Assembly: GCF_037975245.1 (NCBI RefSeq)
Contig: NC_092581.1
Location: forward strand, 13,545,303 to 13,609,302
Source of the DNA: Apostichopus japonicus
Lineage: Eukaryota > Echinodermata > Holothuroidea > Aspidochirotida > Stichopodidae
DNA length: 64,000 nucleotides
Reading direction: 5' to 3'
Numbering within the stretch: the stretch's first letter is position 1; every line of letters starts with the position of its first letter. The notes under the pieces were generated by a model, which saw only the letters and a list, made by a program, of their open reading frames with translations, was not told where the DNA came from and made no database searches. Below are positions 14,205 through 24,064 of this stretch, piece by piece. The translations under genes were made by a program, and so were the position numbers.

Positions 14205-14412
14205 CGGTACCTAAACAGGGGGTTGTACTATGGAACGCCAAAGGGACCTCAGGTGGCGTTACTACCCTAAACAGAAGGTGCTACTATCCCAACCAGGAGG
14301 TACGTGTTTCTACCTTAACAGGAGGTACTACTACCCTAAACAAGAGATGCTACTATCCTAAACAGATGGTGCCATTACCCTAAACAGGAAGGTTTTTTTA
14401 CTTAAACAGGAT
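14205..14412. repeat. Imperfect minisatellite, unit about 25-30 bp
   Basis: About seven degenerate copies of a unit like CTACTACCCTAAACAGGAGG, recognised from recurrent CCTAAACAG/CTTAACAG cores between 14210 and 14410. Units vary in length and sequence. No coding or RNA role is visible. Confidence 0.7.
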
Positions 14413-14578
14413 TCGATACCACTCTGTAACTACGACCCGTTTCCAACGCAAACCACTGTGAATAATAATACCATTACAAATCTTCTGCTTATTTTTTTCC
14501 GTATACGTACACCTTCCATTTCGCTGAATTAAAGAGATACAATGTTTCAAACAAAGGTTAATTTTCAGCCGAAAGCAG

Positions 14579-14623
14579 TCGCTTCTCGGCCTTTGGCTAG
14601 AATCATGTGTAGATTCTGTTTCT
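14579..14623 (+). pseudogene. U2 snRNA 5'-end fragment (pseudogene)
   Basis: The string GCTTCTCGGCCTTTGGCTAG followed by AATCATGTGTAGATTCTGTT resembles the conserved 5' end of U2 snRNA (ATCGCTTCTCGGCCTTTTGG, CTAAGATCAAGTGTAGTATC). Differences include one missing T in the first stem-loop, AG/GA swaps, and a change in the branch-site recognition region GTAGTA. Homology stops after about 45 nt, before the Sm site. It is therefore a truncated, non-functional copy rather than a working gene. Confidence 0.65.
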
Positions 14624-15692
14624 ACGGGAATCTGCCCAATTTGCATAAATGTATAACGTGTACCATCACATTAGTTGAATTTTACTTGATTCTCAGAGTT
14701 TATAGTATAGTAATTCATATCACGTGACAATAATTACTACGTACGTATATAGGCTACCCCTCTTCAAGGATGCGCCGAACGTAATATGTATTGTGATACG
14801 GACGTGAAGTTAGAAAAGAACTAATCACGAAACAGCGATCGTTTTAATTGTTAATTGGCTTAATATATATCTAATGCTGGGTACTTTGTGATTTATGTTA
14901 GTTTAGAATTCTAACATTGATCGTAAATGTATATTGAATCAACCTTCGCAAATAGTCGGAATAGCCATCTTGATGAAGGTTTGGAATGGACTACGTCAGT
15001 GGCGGAGATTTCTTGTCAGAAGTGGGGGGGGGGGGGGGGTTGCAGGCCATTGATGAAATAAAAAGTCATAACTGCTGGCTCACTATCTAAGTGGAGCGCC
15101 ACCATAAGTTGGCGCGAAGGGCACAAGGATTTTTTGGTAAATATTGCCTCCCAGATTGCAGTAAATGGCACTGCCCAGGCCTGGAAAAGCTGCATTTAAC
15201 CATTTCATATTTTGAAAATTGAATCTCATGTTCTGTCACTGATGTGTTACTATAATGAAAAGCAAGATTTTTCGTTTTTTCATGTTTGTATTCTCAACTT
15301 GTAAATAAACGGTCACCATGGATTATATAGCCTATTGGCCGTATCCAATCAACTTTTTCTGAATCGCATGCGCTCTACCACTGCAACATATAGGATACAG
15401 TGAAATTCATTTTAATGCAGTTTTCCCGCGTGGGTGCAATGAAAGGGGGGTGTAGGCGGTTTTACACTATCTAACGCAACGTAGTCACCAAGAACCTAAA
15501 ACCGCCTACACCCCCTTTTCATGAATCACTCAGACTATCAAGCCGAAATTGAAAGGCAATTAGCTAGTCACCACTACGAAAAGTTAGAAAGTGATCTGAC
15601 GTTTCAAACTAAAAGTTTAGTCCAGGAAACACTAATAGAAATGTTCTCTGCAAAAGAAATCGATGAAAGCACCTTCGAGTACTTGTCACCAT

Positions 15693-16773
15693 CATGGGCG
15701 GCGATCCTGGGGGGGATAGGGGGGATATATCCCCCCATGAAAATGGGTGGAGGGGATGTAATACACCATATCCCCCCCACCAAATGCCAGGAATAAGAAT
15801 ATTTTCATGCCTTCATTTATGCATTATCGTGAATGTACGGCTCTTTTTTAGCTTCATTTCTCGCCTACCATAAACGCAGTGCGATCTTTTCAAATAAACC
15901 GTCTTTATAAAGCAAGAATAGTTGACTGTAGGCTTCATTGGCCCTATAACAGCAAAATGTATTATTGCGCCCACGGTATTGATATAGTACATATATGCAC
16001 CCTCATAGTATTCATATAGGCCCTATAGTAGGCCTACACACCTACATGTTCCCTCGAACAGCTGAGAATCTCATGTTACCAGGGTAATGCTTAATTAGGG
16101 GCGTCGGAGCGGTTCGCCGGACCAATATTCACGGCGCCAAAAAAAAAGGGAGAAAAAAAAGTAGCACTAAGAAGAAAAAAGGCAAAAACTAAAGAACCAA
16201 AATGAAACATACTTCAAAATGTGTTTCAGAAGATTAATCGGGTACAAAAACAGACAAGGGAGAATGCACAGAAGAAAAGCTCGGGAAGTGCCATTTCCTG
16301 CAATCCCAAATAGCTTCCGACGCCCCTGTTAATACACGTACGTTTCACCTGGATGCCCTAGCAATCGGTACCTAGGAATGTAACTATGTGTAATTGTGTA
16401 TTGCACGTGTATAGGCATATATAATAGCCTGCATGAGGCCAGTTTCTTCATCGAATAATATAAAGAGCTCTCGAACATTCTAACGTAGCGCCTGAAACAA
16501 GATTGACAGGTGCAATTTTCCCAAAATAACACCCGAAATTAAAAAAAAAGTATTTTGGATCCTGATTATGAGATATTTCGGACATGATATCCCTATTTTA
16601 AAGTTGGGTATATGCCGCTTGGAAACCTCGGCAAGTGCCGTTTCCGGCCATCTAGAGGGTTTGTAAATCCCAAAATTTTCTTGTACGCTTCGCGCCAACT
16701 CATGGTGGAGCTACGCTTAGATAGTGAACAAGGTCATATCCCCCCCACTCGGAAGTACGGATCGCCGCCCATG
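15693..16773. mobile_element. hAT-type element inserted in the PLE
   Basis: The inverted ends are CATGGGCGGCGATCC and GGATCNNCCGCCCATG-type. The 8-bp duplication GTCACCAT lies at 15685-15692 and 16774-16781. Removing the element and one duplication joins the PLE frame without a shift: the serine-proline codons before it read straight into Tyr-Ser-His-Lys after it. That confirms insertion into an originally continuous frame. It carries a smaller element at 16096-16328. No transposase was seen. Confidence 0.88.
16096..16328. mobile_element. Small MITE nested in the hAT-type element
   Basis: Ends TAGGGGCGTCGGAGC and CTTCCGACGCCCCTG are inverted repeats. TTAAT stands on both sides (16091-16095, 16329-16333), a possible short duplication. 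The interior is purine-rich with several A runs and has no coding capacity. Superfamily uncertain. Confidence 0.6.
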
Positions 16774-17028
16774 GTCACCATATAGCCACAAGGTCCGCAC
16801 ACCGGTCATATATGTGCTACTAAAAATTCATAAAGCACCCCCGGCTAACTCAAAATTTGCCGGCAGACCGATTATAAGCGGAAACGGATCACCGACCGAA
16901 AAAATATCGGAATTTGTGGACTATTTCTTGCTTCCTATTTTATTAAAACAAAGCACCTATGTGAAAGACACAAATCACATTCTGAAAATTTGGAAGCCAC
17001 CCCGTTACCAAAAACAGTAGTACTTGCT

Positions 17029-18100
17029 CATAACGGAAAGTTTTAGACCAAAACGCTCACAGCGAAAACTAAGATTTGCCTTTGCAGCAAGCACCTCTTT
17101 GCGGTTTTTCTGCTGACCTACTTTTCCCTGCCGCTCTGTGGACAATCACGCGACGGCGGATTGCGTCAGGGACTGTTCCATTATACATTAGGGGGTTAAT
17201 ACCAATGTGATACTAGGCCGAACCCCACTACGACTTGTACTTGAATAAGTCTATAGGCTACAGTATCATTAATACTGTTTTATACGCAGCTAGTATAGAC
17301 ATTACACTGTAAGGCTATATTGCGTGCTAAACAGTACAGAACTATAGTCTTTAGAACAACTACATACCCCACAAACTGTGGTTTGGTACGCTCCAACTTA
17401 GTCGTTTCATCGCGTGGTCAGAAACAGGTTCAAAAGGATACAGAAAATGTCACTTTGGAGGTATTATTTTCAACCGAAATTACAATAAATTGAATGAATA
17501 AAGTCTTCTGAAAGTTACTGAGAAGCATTTTGAGTTAAATCCAACAATAACTCAAGATATCACAATCAAACGACAACACTTCTTAAATGCACATTCACCA
17601 ACGTGTGCTGAGTACAGTATTGTGACGTCATGTCGATTGAGAACAAAGGGAAACAGAAGGAATATCCCTGATTTCTTTTTAGTTTGCAATTTGGCGTAAG
17701 GTTCTCATTGGTCAATTTAGTTAAGAATCGGTAGAAAACGTGATGAATATTCATAGTTTAATTCACCGTTTGAACTGGGATTTTAGGACTTAGCAAACAA
17801 AAGTTACGGGGCAAAAATAGCCCACACAGTGCGGAAAAACTAGGGTTTTCAAGTGTTCTCTCATTGAAAATATCCTAAAATCACTTTTTTAATTAAAAAT
17901 TGGCGTAAGGTTACCAAAATATATATGGATTAAGGCATACACCACCAGAAAGCTAACAGTTTAAGCTTTCAAAATGTGGATGGTCCAAAATGATTGACTA
18001 AATACACATGAAGATACAGGTCAAAACACACACAAAATAGCTCTTGCGCTACACAGTTAAGGACCCTCTCGGAGTGCCGTGAGCGCTATGTTCCGTTATG
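17029..18100. mobile_element. Second DNA element interrupting the PLE reverse transcriptase
   Basis: Begins CATAACGGAA and ends TTCCGTTATG, a perfect 10-bp inverted repeat; GCGCTCAC-like sequence recurs just inside both ends. It separates the PLE fragment ending LPKTVVLA (shifted frame, before 17028) from LDVVAMYTN (after 18100), two segments contiguous in PLE reverse transcriptases. No clear target-site duplication could be read and no transposase is visible. Confidence 0.65.
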
Positions 18101-19162
18101 CACTCGATGTCGTCGCCATGTATACCAATACTCCCCAAGAGGAGGCATTAGATATATGTCAAGAAGTCTATGAAAAGGCGGAAAAAAGCGAACATGGAAT
18201 AAATAAAATAAAACTTATTTTAACAAGAAACTGTTTCGAGTTCAATAACCAATTCTATCTACAAAAGATCGATTGCGCTATGGGTAGCCAAGCCTCTCCG
18301 GAAATCTGTGATATCGTCATGCATAGACTGGAAAACCAGACTTTACCGACAGATAATAAAATCTTAAAATGGCTCCGCTATAGAGATGACATGCTATTGC
18401 CTACGACGGTTCACTTCAGGAACTTGAACAACTATAGTAAACTGGCTGAATGAAATTCACCGCTTCTTAAAGTTTACGGTAGAAATATCACACACCGAGG
18501 TAACATACCTATAGATTTGAAAATCTTCAAAGGTCCAAGCCGTTCGAAACCAATGGGTTATTAGACACCAAAGTCTACACCAAACCCACGGAAACCTTCC
18601 AATACCTCGACAGAAACTCTGCACACCCACTTGCCACTTTTAAAGGCTTCATTAAAGTGGAAGTATTACGATACGCACCGCTCTGTAACAATGAGACTGA
18701 TTTCTTACAGAAAAAGAACGCGTTCACAGAGAAACTGTTACTCAGTAGCTATAAGAAAGAGGAAATTGCCTCAGCCACGAAAGGCATACAATTTGAAAAC
18801 TGTGGGCAATACCTCACTACCAAACCTAAACAAAAGAAACCACCACTGGTGTTCAAGCTTACCTATACACCCCATATTAAAAAAGCACTTTTTGAAACAT
18901 TGGCACTTAATCTCGCAACACGCGGAATTATCCAAACTGTTTCCAAAAGAACCGATTCTAGCCTACAAAAGGGCCCAAAATCTCAAAGATTTACTTGTTA
19001 ACTCAAGGTTTCGTACTAACGAAGAATCAGCTGACTCTCAAGGTTCACACGAAGCTCTTTTAGATGCTCTTATAGCTGCACTATGAGTCCATAAAAACTC
19101 GTGCACAGAAAATAGATGCATTTTGAGAACGAGACGCCCAGGCCGAATATAAAATATTCAAA

Positions 19163-19233
19163 GGCTTCTATACTGATGAAGCTCCTCCTATAAAGTTTGA
19201 GAGCAGAAACCGGTCTAGTTGATCATAAGAACC
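19163..19233 (+). ncRNA. Candidate hammerhead ribozyme (type I, PLE-associated)
   Basis: The core strings occur in the right order: CTGATGA (19173-19179), a 4-bp stem II GCTC/GAGC (19181-19184 with 19201-19204) with a 16-nt loop, GAAA (19206-19209), a loopless palindromic stem III (A CC/GG U), and the cleavage triplet GTC (19213-19215). Stem I could form from TA/TA next to the core and an outer GGCTTC/GAACC helix. Hammerheads with very short stem III are known from Penelope-like elements, and this lies in the 3' part of one. Against it: an A-A mismatch where stem II normally closes with G-C, and an imperfect stem I. It may be decayed or coincidental. Confidence 0.42.
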
Positions 19234-19933
19234 TACGCTAGTCTCTCCTACTATTAACAGTAGCTTACACTCAATTCACCTAACAGGTGCAATTATGTTT
19301 CACCATGAGGAGCCTGCTATAAGTTCATGTTCCTCGGGCCCTCCCTTAAAAATACTTCAGGTTCTTGGCGACTACGTTGCGTTAGATAGTGTAAAACCGC
19401 CTACAACCCCCTTTCATTTCGTTAATTGTTGATGTACCAGGTAAAAGGTTAAAATGACTTTAACAATTTCAAATTTAATAATTTGATTTATTATGCCATT
19501 TGGAGCACATAACATAGGCTAGTATAACAGAACATTACTGGCAAAAACTAGGGAGGAGGGTTGATTGTGTGGGCCAACCCCTCTTCAAAAAGTGGGGGGG
19601 TTAAAACCCCCCAACCCCCCCCCCCCCCTCCCTGTTTCTCCGCCAATGGACTACGTATGCCTATATACCTTCAAGTTATACCACTATTAATTTCATTAAA
19701 AGTAATTGTAGGCCTAAATTCTAACTAGTATCTTTCAACATTTAGCGGACTAGAAGGAAATCAAACCAAAATTCTTTATCAGCCTTAGTGTTTCCGAAGG
19801 CCGGAAAGTGCGACGGAAGATCGAGGTCCAACCTTGATAGGGACAGTCGATCGAGGGACGTATACGGCGAGGGACAATGGGACATGCATAATGCATAAAA
19901 GGGGGCACTTCTGTCATGTGAGAAGGTCGAAAA

Positions 19934-20131
19934 TGGAGGTTTTAATAATAATAAATAACATTTATATAGCACCTAATAAAAAAGTTTCCGAGCGCTTAAC
20001 AAAGGAAAATAGAAACAAAGTAAACAAACAGTAAGAAGAAAAAATAAACGTTTTAAGCTGTTTTTTGAAAATTTCAAGTGTGAGGAATCACGCACACGGA
20101 TCGGGAGTTCATTCCAAAGGACAGGTGCAGC
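19934..20131 (-). mobile_element. 3' end of a non-LTR retrotransposon (CR1/L2-like), minus strand
   Basis: On the minus strand the frame near the start reads like the conserved ORF2 tail of CR1/L2-type elements (LWNELPIRVRDSSHLKIF followed by a KKQLKT-like stretch). It is followed by AAGCGCTCGGAAAC and GTGCTATATAAATGTTATTT with an ATT-rich tail. 5'-truncated, as usual for such copies. The exact family is not determined. Confidence 0.65.
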
Positions 20132-21270
20132 CATGGGCGTCGATCATTGGCGGGGGGACATGGACATCCCCCCCCCAGTATTTTAGGTTGCAGGGATATA
20201 GTATCTAATATCCCCCCCCCCAATATTTGGTGGCATAATATTTTTGTGTGGCTAAAATAGAAAATAATGCGTGAGATTATTTATCCAAATCATATTTGGC
20301 GGTGGCTAAAACTTCATCCAGCACATGCTGCATAAGGTAAATGACTCTTCGTGGTCGTTTCTGTGACTTGTGACCGTATAGCATGTTGTCACTCATGATC
20401 ATAATGTCTGTACATCTCTTGTGTATGAGTGTAAGTGTACATACAATCATATATATGATCCACATCGATATGGGTTCAATGGGTTTCCATTAGGCCTGTT
20501 TCCTACAACATTTCTTACCGCAGGCGCGTAGCCAGGGGGAGAAGGGGGAGGCCGTCCCCCCCCCCCTCGAGCATATTTTTGTAATTTTTTTATGATATCG
20601 AAGTTTTATAGTAGCCGTGATAAGAGGTTTTAATATTTGTACACTAATAAATTAACTGTGTCTGAATTTTCGAAAATTCCCTGACAAACATTCTTCATCA
20701 TACTTCCCTCTACTCGTGCAATTTTGACCGGTCTGTTAGGGGTTGAAGGTTTTTCATTTTATATTGGTTGTCCAAAGATGATATTTTGTGCAACATTATG
20801 GGCATGTTTGAAGTGGATTTACTATTCAAATTCTGAACAAATAATGGGCTTGAAACCTTGAAAAGTGGGCTGACGGGTATTGTGGGCCGTTACGTCGTAT
20901 TACCTACAAAAGCAATGATCCACATGAGATGCGATGAGGTCGAACGTAATGTGTTACTGGTGACAATCTTGAAAATGTTATGGATGGAAAAAAAAAACTA
21001 TTGGGAAAAACTTGGTTCTCAGGCAAAAGTGTACATCTGGTTGGTCATTTTCAAGCCCGAGAAGTACCATTTCCGGTGATCTGGGGGGCTATCAAAACTA
21101 TAAATTTTCTTGTACGCTGCGCTCCGCTTAGATAGTAATCAGAGCCGTAATATCACAAAGCCCGCGAACAATTTTGAGGATAAAAGTTGCTTCGCGTCTG
21201 CACCCAAGCAAATGTCCCCCCCCCCCCCCCCAATATTTGAAACAAATCGGCAGCAACAGAAAATGGAACG
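20132..21270. mobile_element. hAT-like fragments with long G/C runs
   Basis: Starts CATGGGCGTCGATC, very like the 15693 element, and contains paired G and C runs and AATATTTG motifs. Another element-like start, CAGGCGCGTAGCCAGGGGG, is at about 20520. A subterminal motif, GAGAAGTACCATTTCCGG, is at about 21059. The right end is uncertain and no 8-bp duplication was found, so it may be two overlapping or truncated copies. Confidence 0.4.
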
Positions 21271-22143
21271 ATCGCCATAGAGCAAACTGCAGGTGTCTGC
21301 TATATGGGAGGATGAGCGAAGCGTTACAGAGATGACCCGTCACATTAGAGTAAGAATATCGGTGATGTAACGTGGGGTGAGCTCGTTCTTCACTTTATAT
21401 AAAAGGTTTTACAAAATTCCCTCTACATGGCCTCACAGGCTCCCCGCTCTGCTGACTCCCCACGCCCTGACCACATCGCCTCATCGTTCTTTGTTGTTAA
21501 CCTACTTTCCTGTAGGCATCCGTAGGTACTGCTCCCAGAAGTTTGTTTAGGACGTAAAGAAAAACAAATTCCCATTGAGTTTAGACTAGCCTTGACACGG
21601 TGGGAATCGAAAATGTTTGTGGTCATTTAGCCGGGTGTATTGAAGCTACGTAGTGCAGCTTAGCAGAGTTACATGCACTTTGAACTACGCAAGAAGCAGA
21701 CCGGAATCGTTTTTTGATCCGTCAATATCATTGGCATTAAATGGTTGTCAACAATAAGTACTTGGTTAGATTCAAATATGTAAGTATTAAATCTAATTTA
21801 TTTACAGTAAATGTTAGTAGAGTCTAAACTGGAGGATGAACCTACGTACATTATATATTGTATTTCACAGTAGCCTACTTATGTTGGCGTAACAACTTGC
21901 GATCGTTCAAGTGGCAGGCTCAATTATACAGTTCTTGATTCGGCCTTTGAAGCATATACTATGTTACACAAATAAATGAAATAATCCTTGCTTAAGTTTG
22001 TTAATATATGTATCTTTTCTTAGCATCCAAGTGGCTAAAATTGTGAAATTTTAGGCCTTTTTCACACTTATTATCTGTGCACCAGAACTTCATAAAATAA
22101 GGTGACCATATTTTTTCCCAGAAATTCCGGAGACTTAATATTT
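21271..22143. other. No feature recognised
   Basis: AT-rich unique-looking sequence. From about 22098 the string AAGGTGACCATATTTTTTCC resembles the start of a hAT family; its possible partner is TACTCACCTTTT near 25820. That would make an outer element around the satellite-filled one, but the pairing is weak. Confidence 0.4.
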
Positions 22144-22149
22144 CCCTTA

Positions 22150-22610
22150 CTCAAAATCCATATATGGCCCATATATGGCAATTTGTATCTGGCCCATATC
22201 TGTGCCATATATGGAATTTATTATATCTGGCCATATCAAGAATTGGGCAGATATAACTTGATATAAGATAAAGGCCATATCTGCCTCAAATAAAACTTTA
22301 TATGGGTCACTTTTTATCCGGACCAGATATGGTCCATATATGGCAAATCCATATCTGGCCCATATATGGCAAATCCATATATGGCTAATATATGGCAAAT
22401 CCATATCTGGCCCATATATGGCAGATCCATATCTGAGAAATCCATATTTGGCTCATATATGGACAATCCATATCTGGCCCATTAATTAGAAATCTATATG
22501 TGGCCCATATATGGCAAATCCATATCTGACCCATTACTTAGAAATCCATATCTGGCTCATATATGCCACATCCATATATATTGCCCTTGGCAAATCCATT
22601 ACTGTCCCAT
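22150..22610. repeat. Tandem array, unit about 20-26 bp (CATATATGGCAAATCCATATCTGGC)
   Basis: Degenerate head-to-tail copies of AAATCCATATCTGGCCCATA with TATATGGC. The unit is itself partly palindromic (CATATATG, CCATATATGG), giving strong potential for local hairpins. Conservation fades toward 22610. Confidence 0.85.
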
Positions 22611-24064
22611 ATTATGATAAATCCAGATTGAACTAGTTTAAAAAAATGGCTTCATCTGTGCCAGAACTTCATCTGGCGATGTAAAGAAATATAATTTGAA
22701 ACCAAATAAGGGCAATATTTGGCGCAGATAAAGCAACTCTTTATTTACAGCTTAATTATCTGGCCATTAATTACATTTCCTGTTTGATCCATCAGCAGGT
22801 ATTTTTCCTTTCCTTGTTTCACCTTACCCACAGTATGTCCAAGCCTTTACAAATAAAAAACTAATATTAAAAAAGGGTCTTCTGTTCAAACGATCATTGA
22901 GGCAATACGACCGTCAGAACAAAAATACATGGTTAAGAGAATAAAATATCCTGGCATGATAAAATGCTCCACGAATAAATTGGCACTTGAAAGCCTGCTT
23001 CATGACAAAATGCCCATCACTCTGCCGTCTCTAGGCTGTCTTCAGTCTCTGCAAGGTCTGCGAGTCCTTTTCATCGACACAATTTTCAAAACAATGACGA
23101 AGACATAAAGTTGGGATACTTTATTCCCAGCACATTCCAAACCCAATTGCGTACATAACTTTTTTGTGACACATAGTTTTATTTATGACTCACAATGCTT
23201 CCAGCTAGAAAGAGATTTCAAAATCATTTCAAATTGTGTCTGAAAAAACCCATCTCCAGACAATTTGACCAAAAAAAGCAGGGCTTAATTGGAGGTAAAG
23301 ATCAACTTATCTTGGACTTAAGAATCTGCAGTTTTGGCCTCAAACATATCACTCAAAAAGCTCCTTGCTGTTACCTAATCCGACTGCTATGGTCATAAAA
23401 TGACCGCTGTTCAAAAATAATACTTGAAGGTTGAGTTCTTTATTCTTCTGTGGTCCTGTAGAGGTTGATACTAAATTGCATTGTGCTATTCCTTTATTTA
23501 TTATATTTGGTTTAGAAAATAAGTTCCAGGAGGGCGATATATGTTCCATTCAGTATCGAAGTTCAGTCCCAAAATATGTTGTTTCCATCCGTTCCAAAAA
23601 AAATTCTTCCTTCTGACTGTTCAGTTCACTGTAGAATCCTTTGCCAATGTCCTAACTCAATAGGTTATTTTTTACGAATCTCCATCACCCTTCTTTAATG
23701 TACCAATCCTTTCTATTAAATTTCCTTCTGTTCTCTACCCCTACCATGTGAAAACTGTTTTTCCTATCCATCACTCCCAGAGTATCAATACACATATGTC
23801 CTTTGTTCCAAAGAAGGTTTTTACATAATGGAGGTCTGTTTTTACCTCCATGTTCACACTTAATTACCCTCTGAGACATCCTTTTTCCATCAATGACCCT
23901 GTGGTTACCTAGCAACCCAGATAGATCAAGTAGCCAATTTATACCCCCTTTGACTTAGTGTGCACTGTAAGTGCTTTACCATTGAAATATGTGCAGTACC
24001 ACAAATTCAACAATATAGGGCAATGTAAATCTCTATGAAAATACACTAAATAAGAGCATACAGT

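Larger units (their letters stand above)
13602..14996. other. POLR2F upstream region
   Basis: Should contain the POLR2F promoter and 5' UTR (transcribed leftward); no TATA box was fixed. Two related 40-bp segments at about 13689 and 14231 both begin ATGGAACGCCAAA and continue to a GCGTT-ctaccc motif. A minisatellite and a U2-like fragment are listed separately. Confidence 0.5.
15440..19416 (+). mobile_element. Degenerate Penelope-like retroelement (PLE)
   Basis: Broken reverse transcriptase of the Penelope type. Pieces in order: an N-terminal frame from 15521 (ends near TFEYLSP); 16781-17020 with YVLLKIHKAP, GRPIISGNGSPTEKISEFVD; 18079-18450 with LDVVAMYTNTPQEE (RT motif A), AMGSQASPE (motif B) and YRDDM (motif C); and 18480-19090 with the PLE thumb-like tail (KRAQNLKDLLVNSRF). 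Frameshifts (about 16990, 18400-18560, 19000) and in-frame stops make it inactive. Two DNA transposons interrupt it (15693-16773, 17029-18100). No GIY-YIG nuclease or its Cys-rich linker follows the RT. The termini are unusual: a 24-nt block A, a 34-nt block B, then A' at the left (15440-15521), and B' A' at the right (19359-19416). No clear target duplication was found. Confidence 0.85.
14997..19648. mobile_element. hAT-type element, host of a nested retroelement
   Basis: The left end CAGTGGCGGAGA and right end TTCTCCGCCAATG are inverted repeats. The 8-bp duplication GACTACGT flanks both sides (14989-14996 and 19649-19656). Only about 0.7 kb belongs to this element (14997-15439 and 19417-19648); the rest is the Penelope-like insertion 15440-19416. 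No transposase was seen. Long G and C runs near the ends are shared with other elements of the window. Confidence 0.85.

Noticed and set aside
18631-19086. 151-residue open frame as an independent gene
   Set aside because: It is an out-of-phase reading of the Penelope-like RT tail; the true frame shifts between this and 18657-19001.
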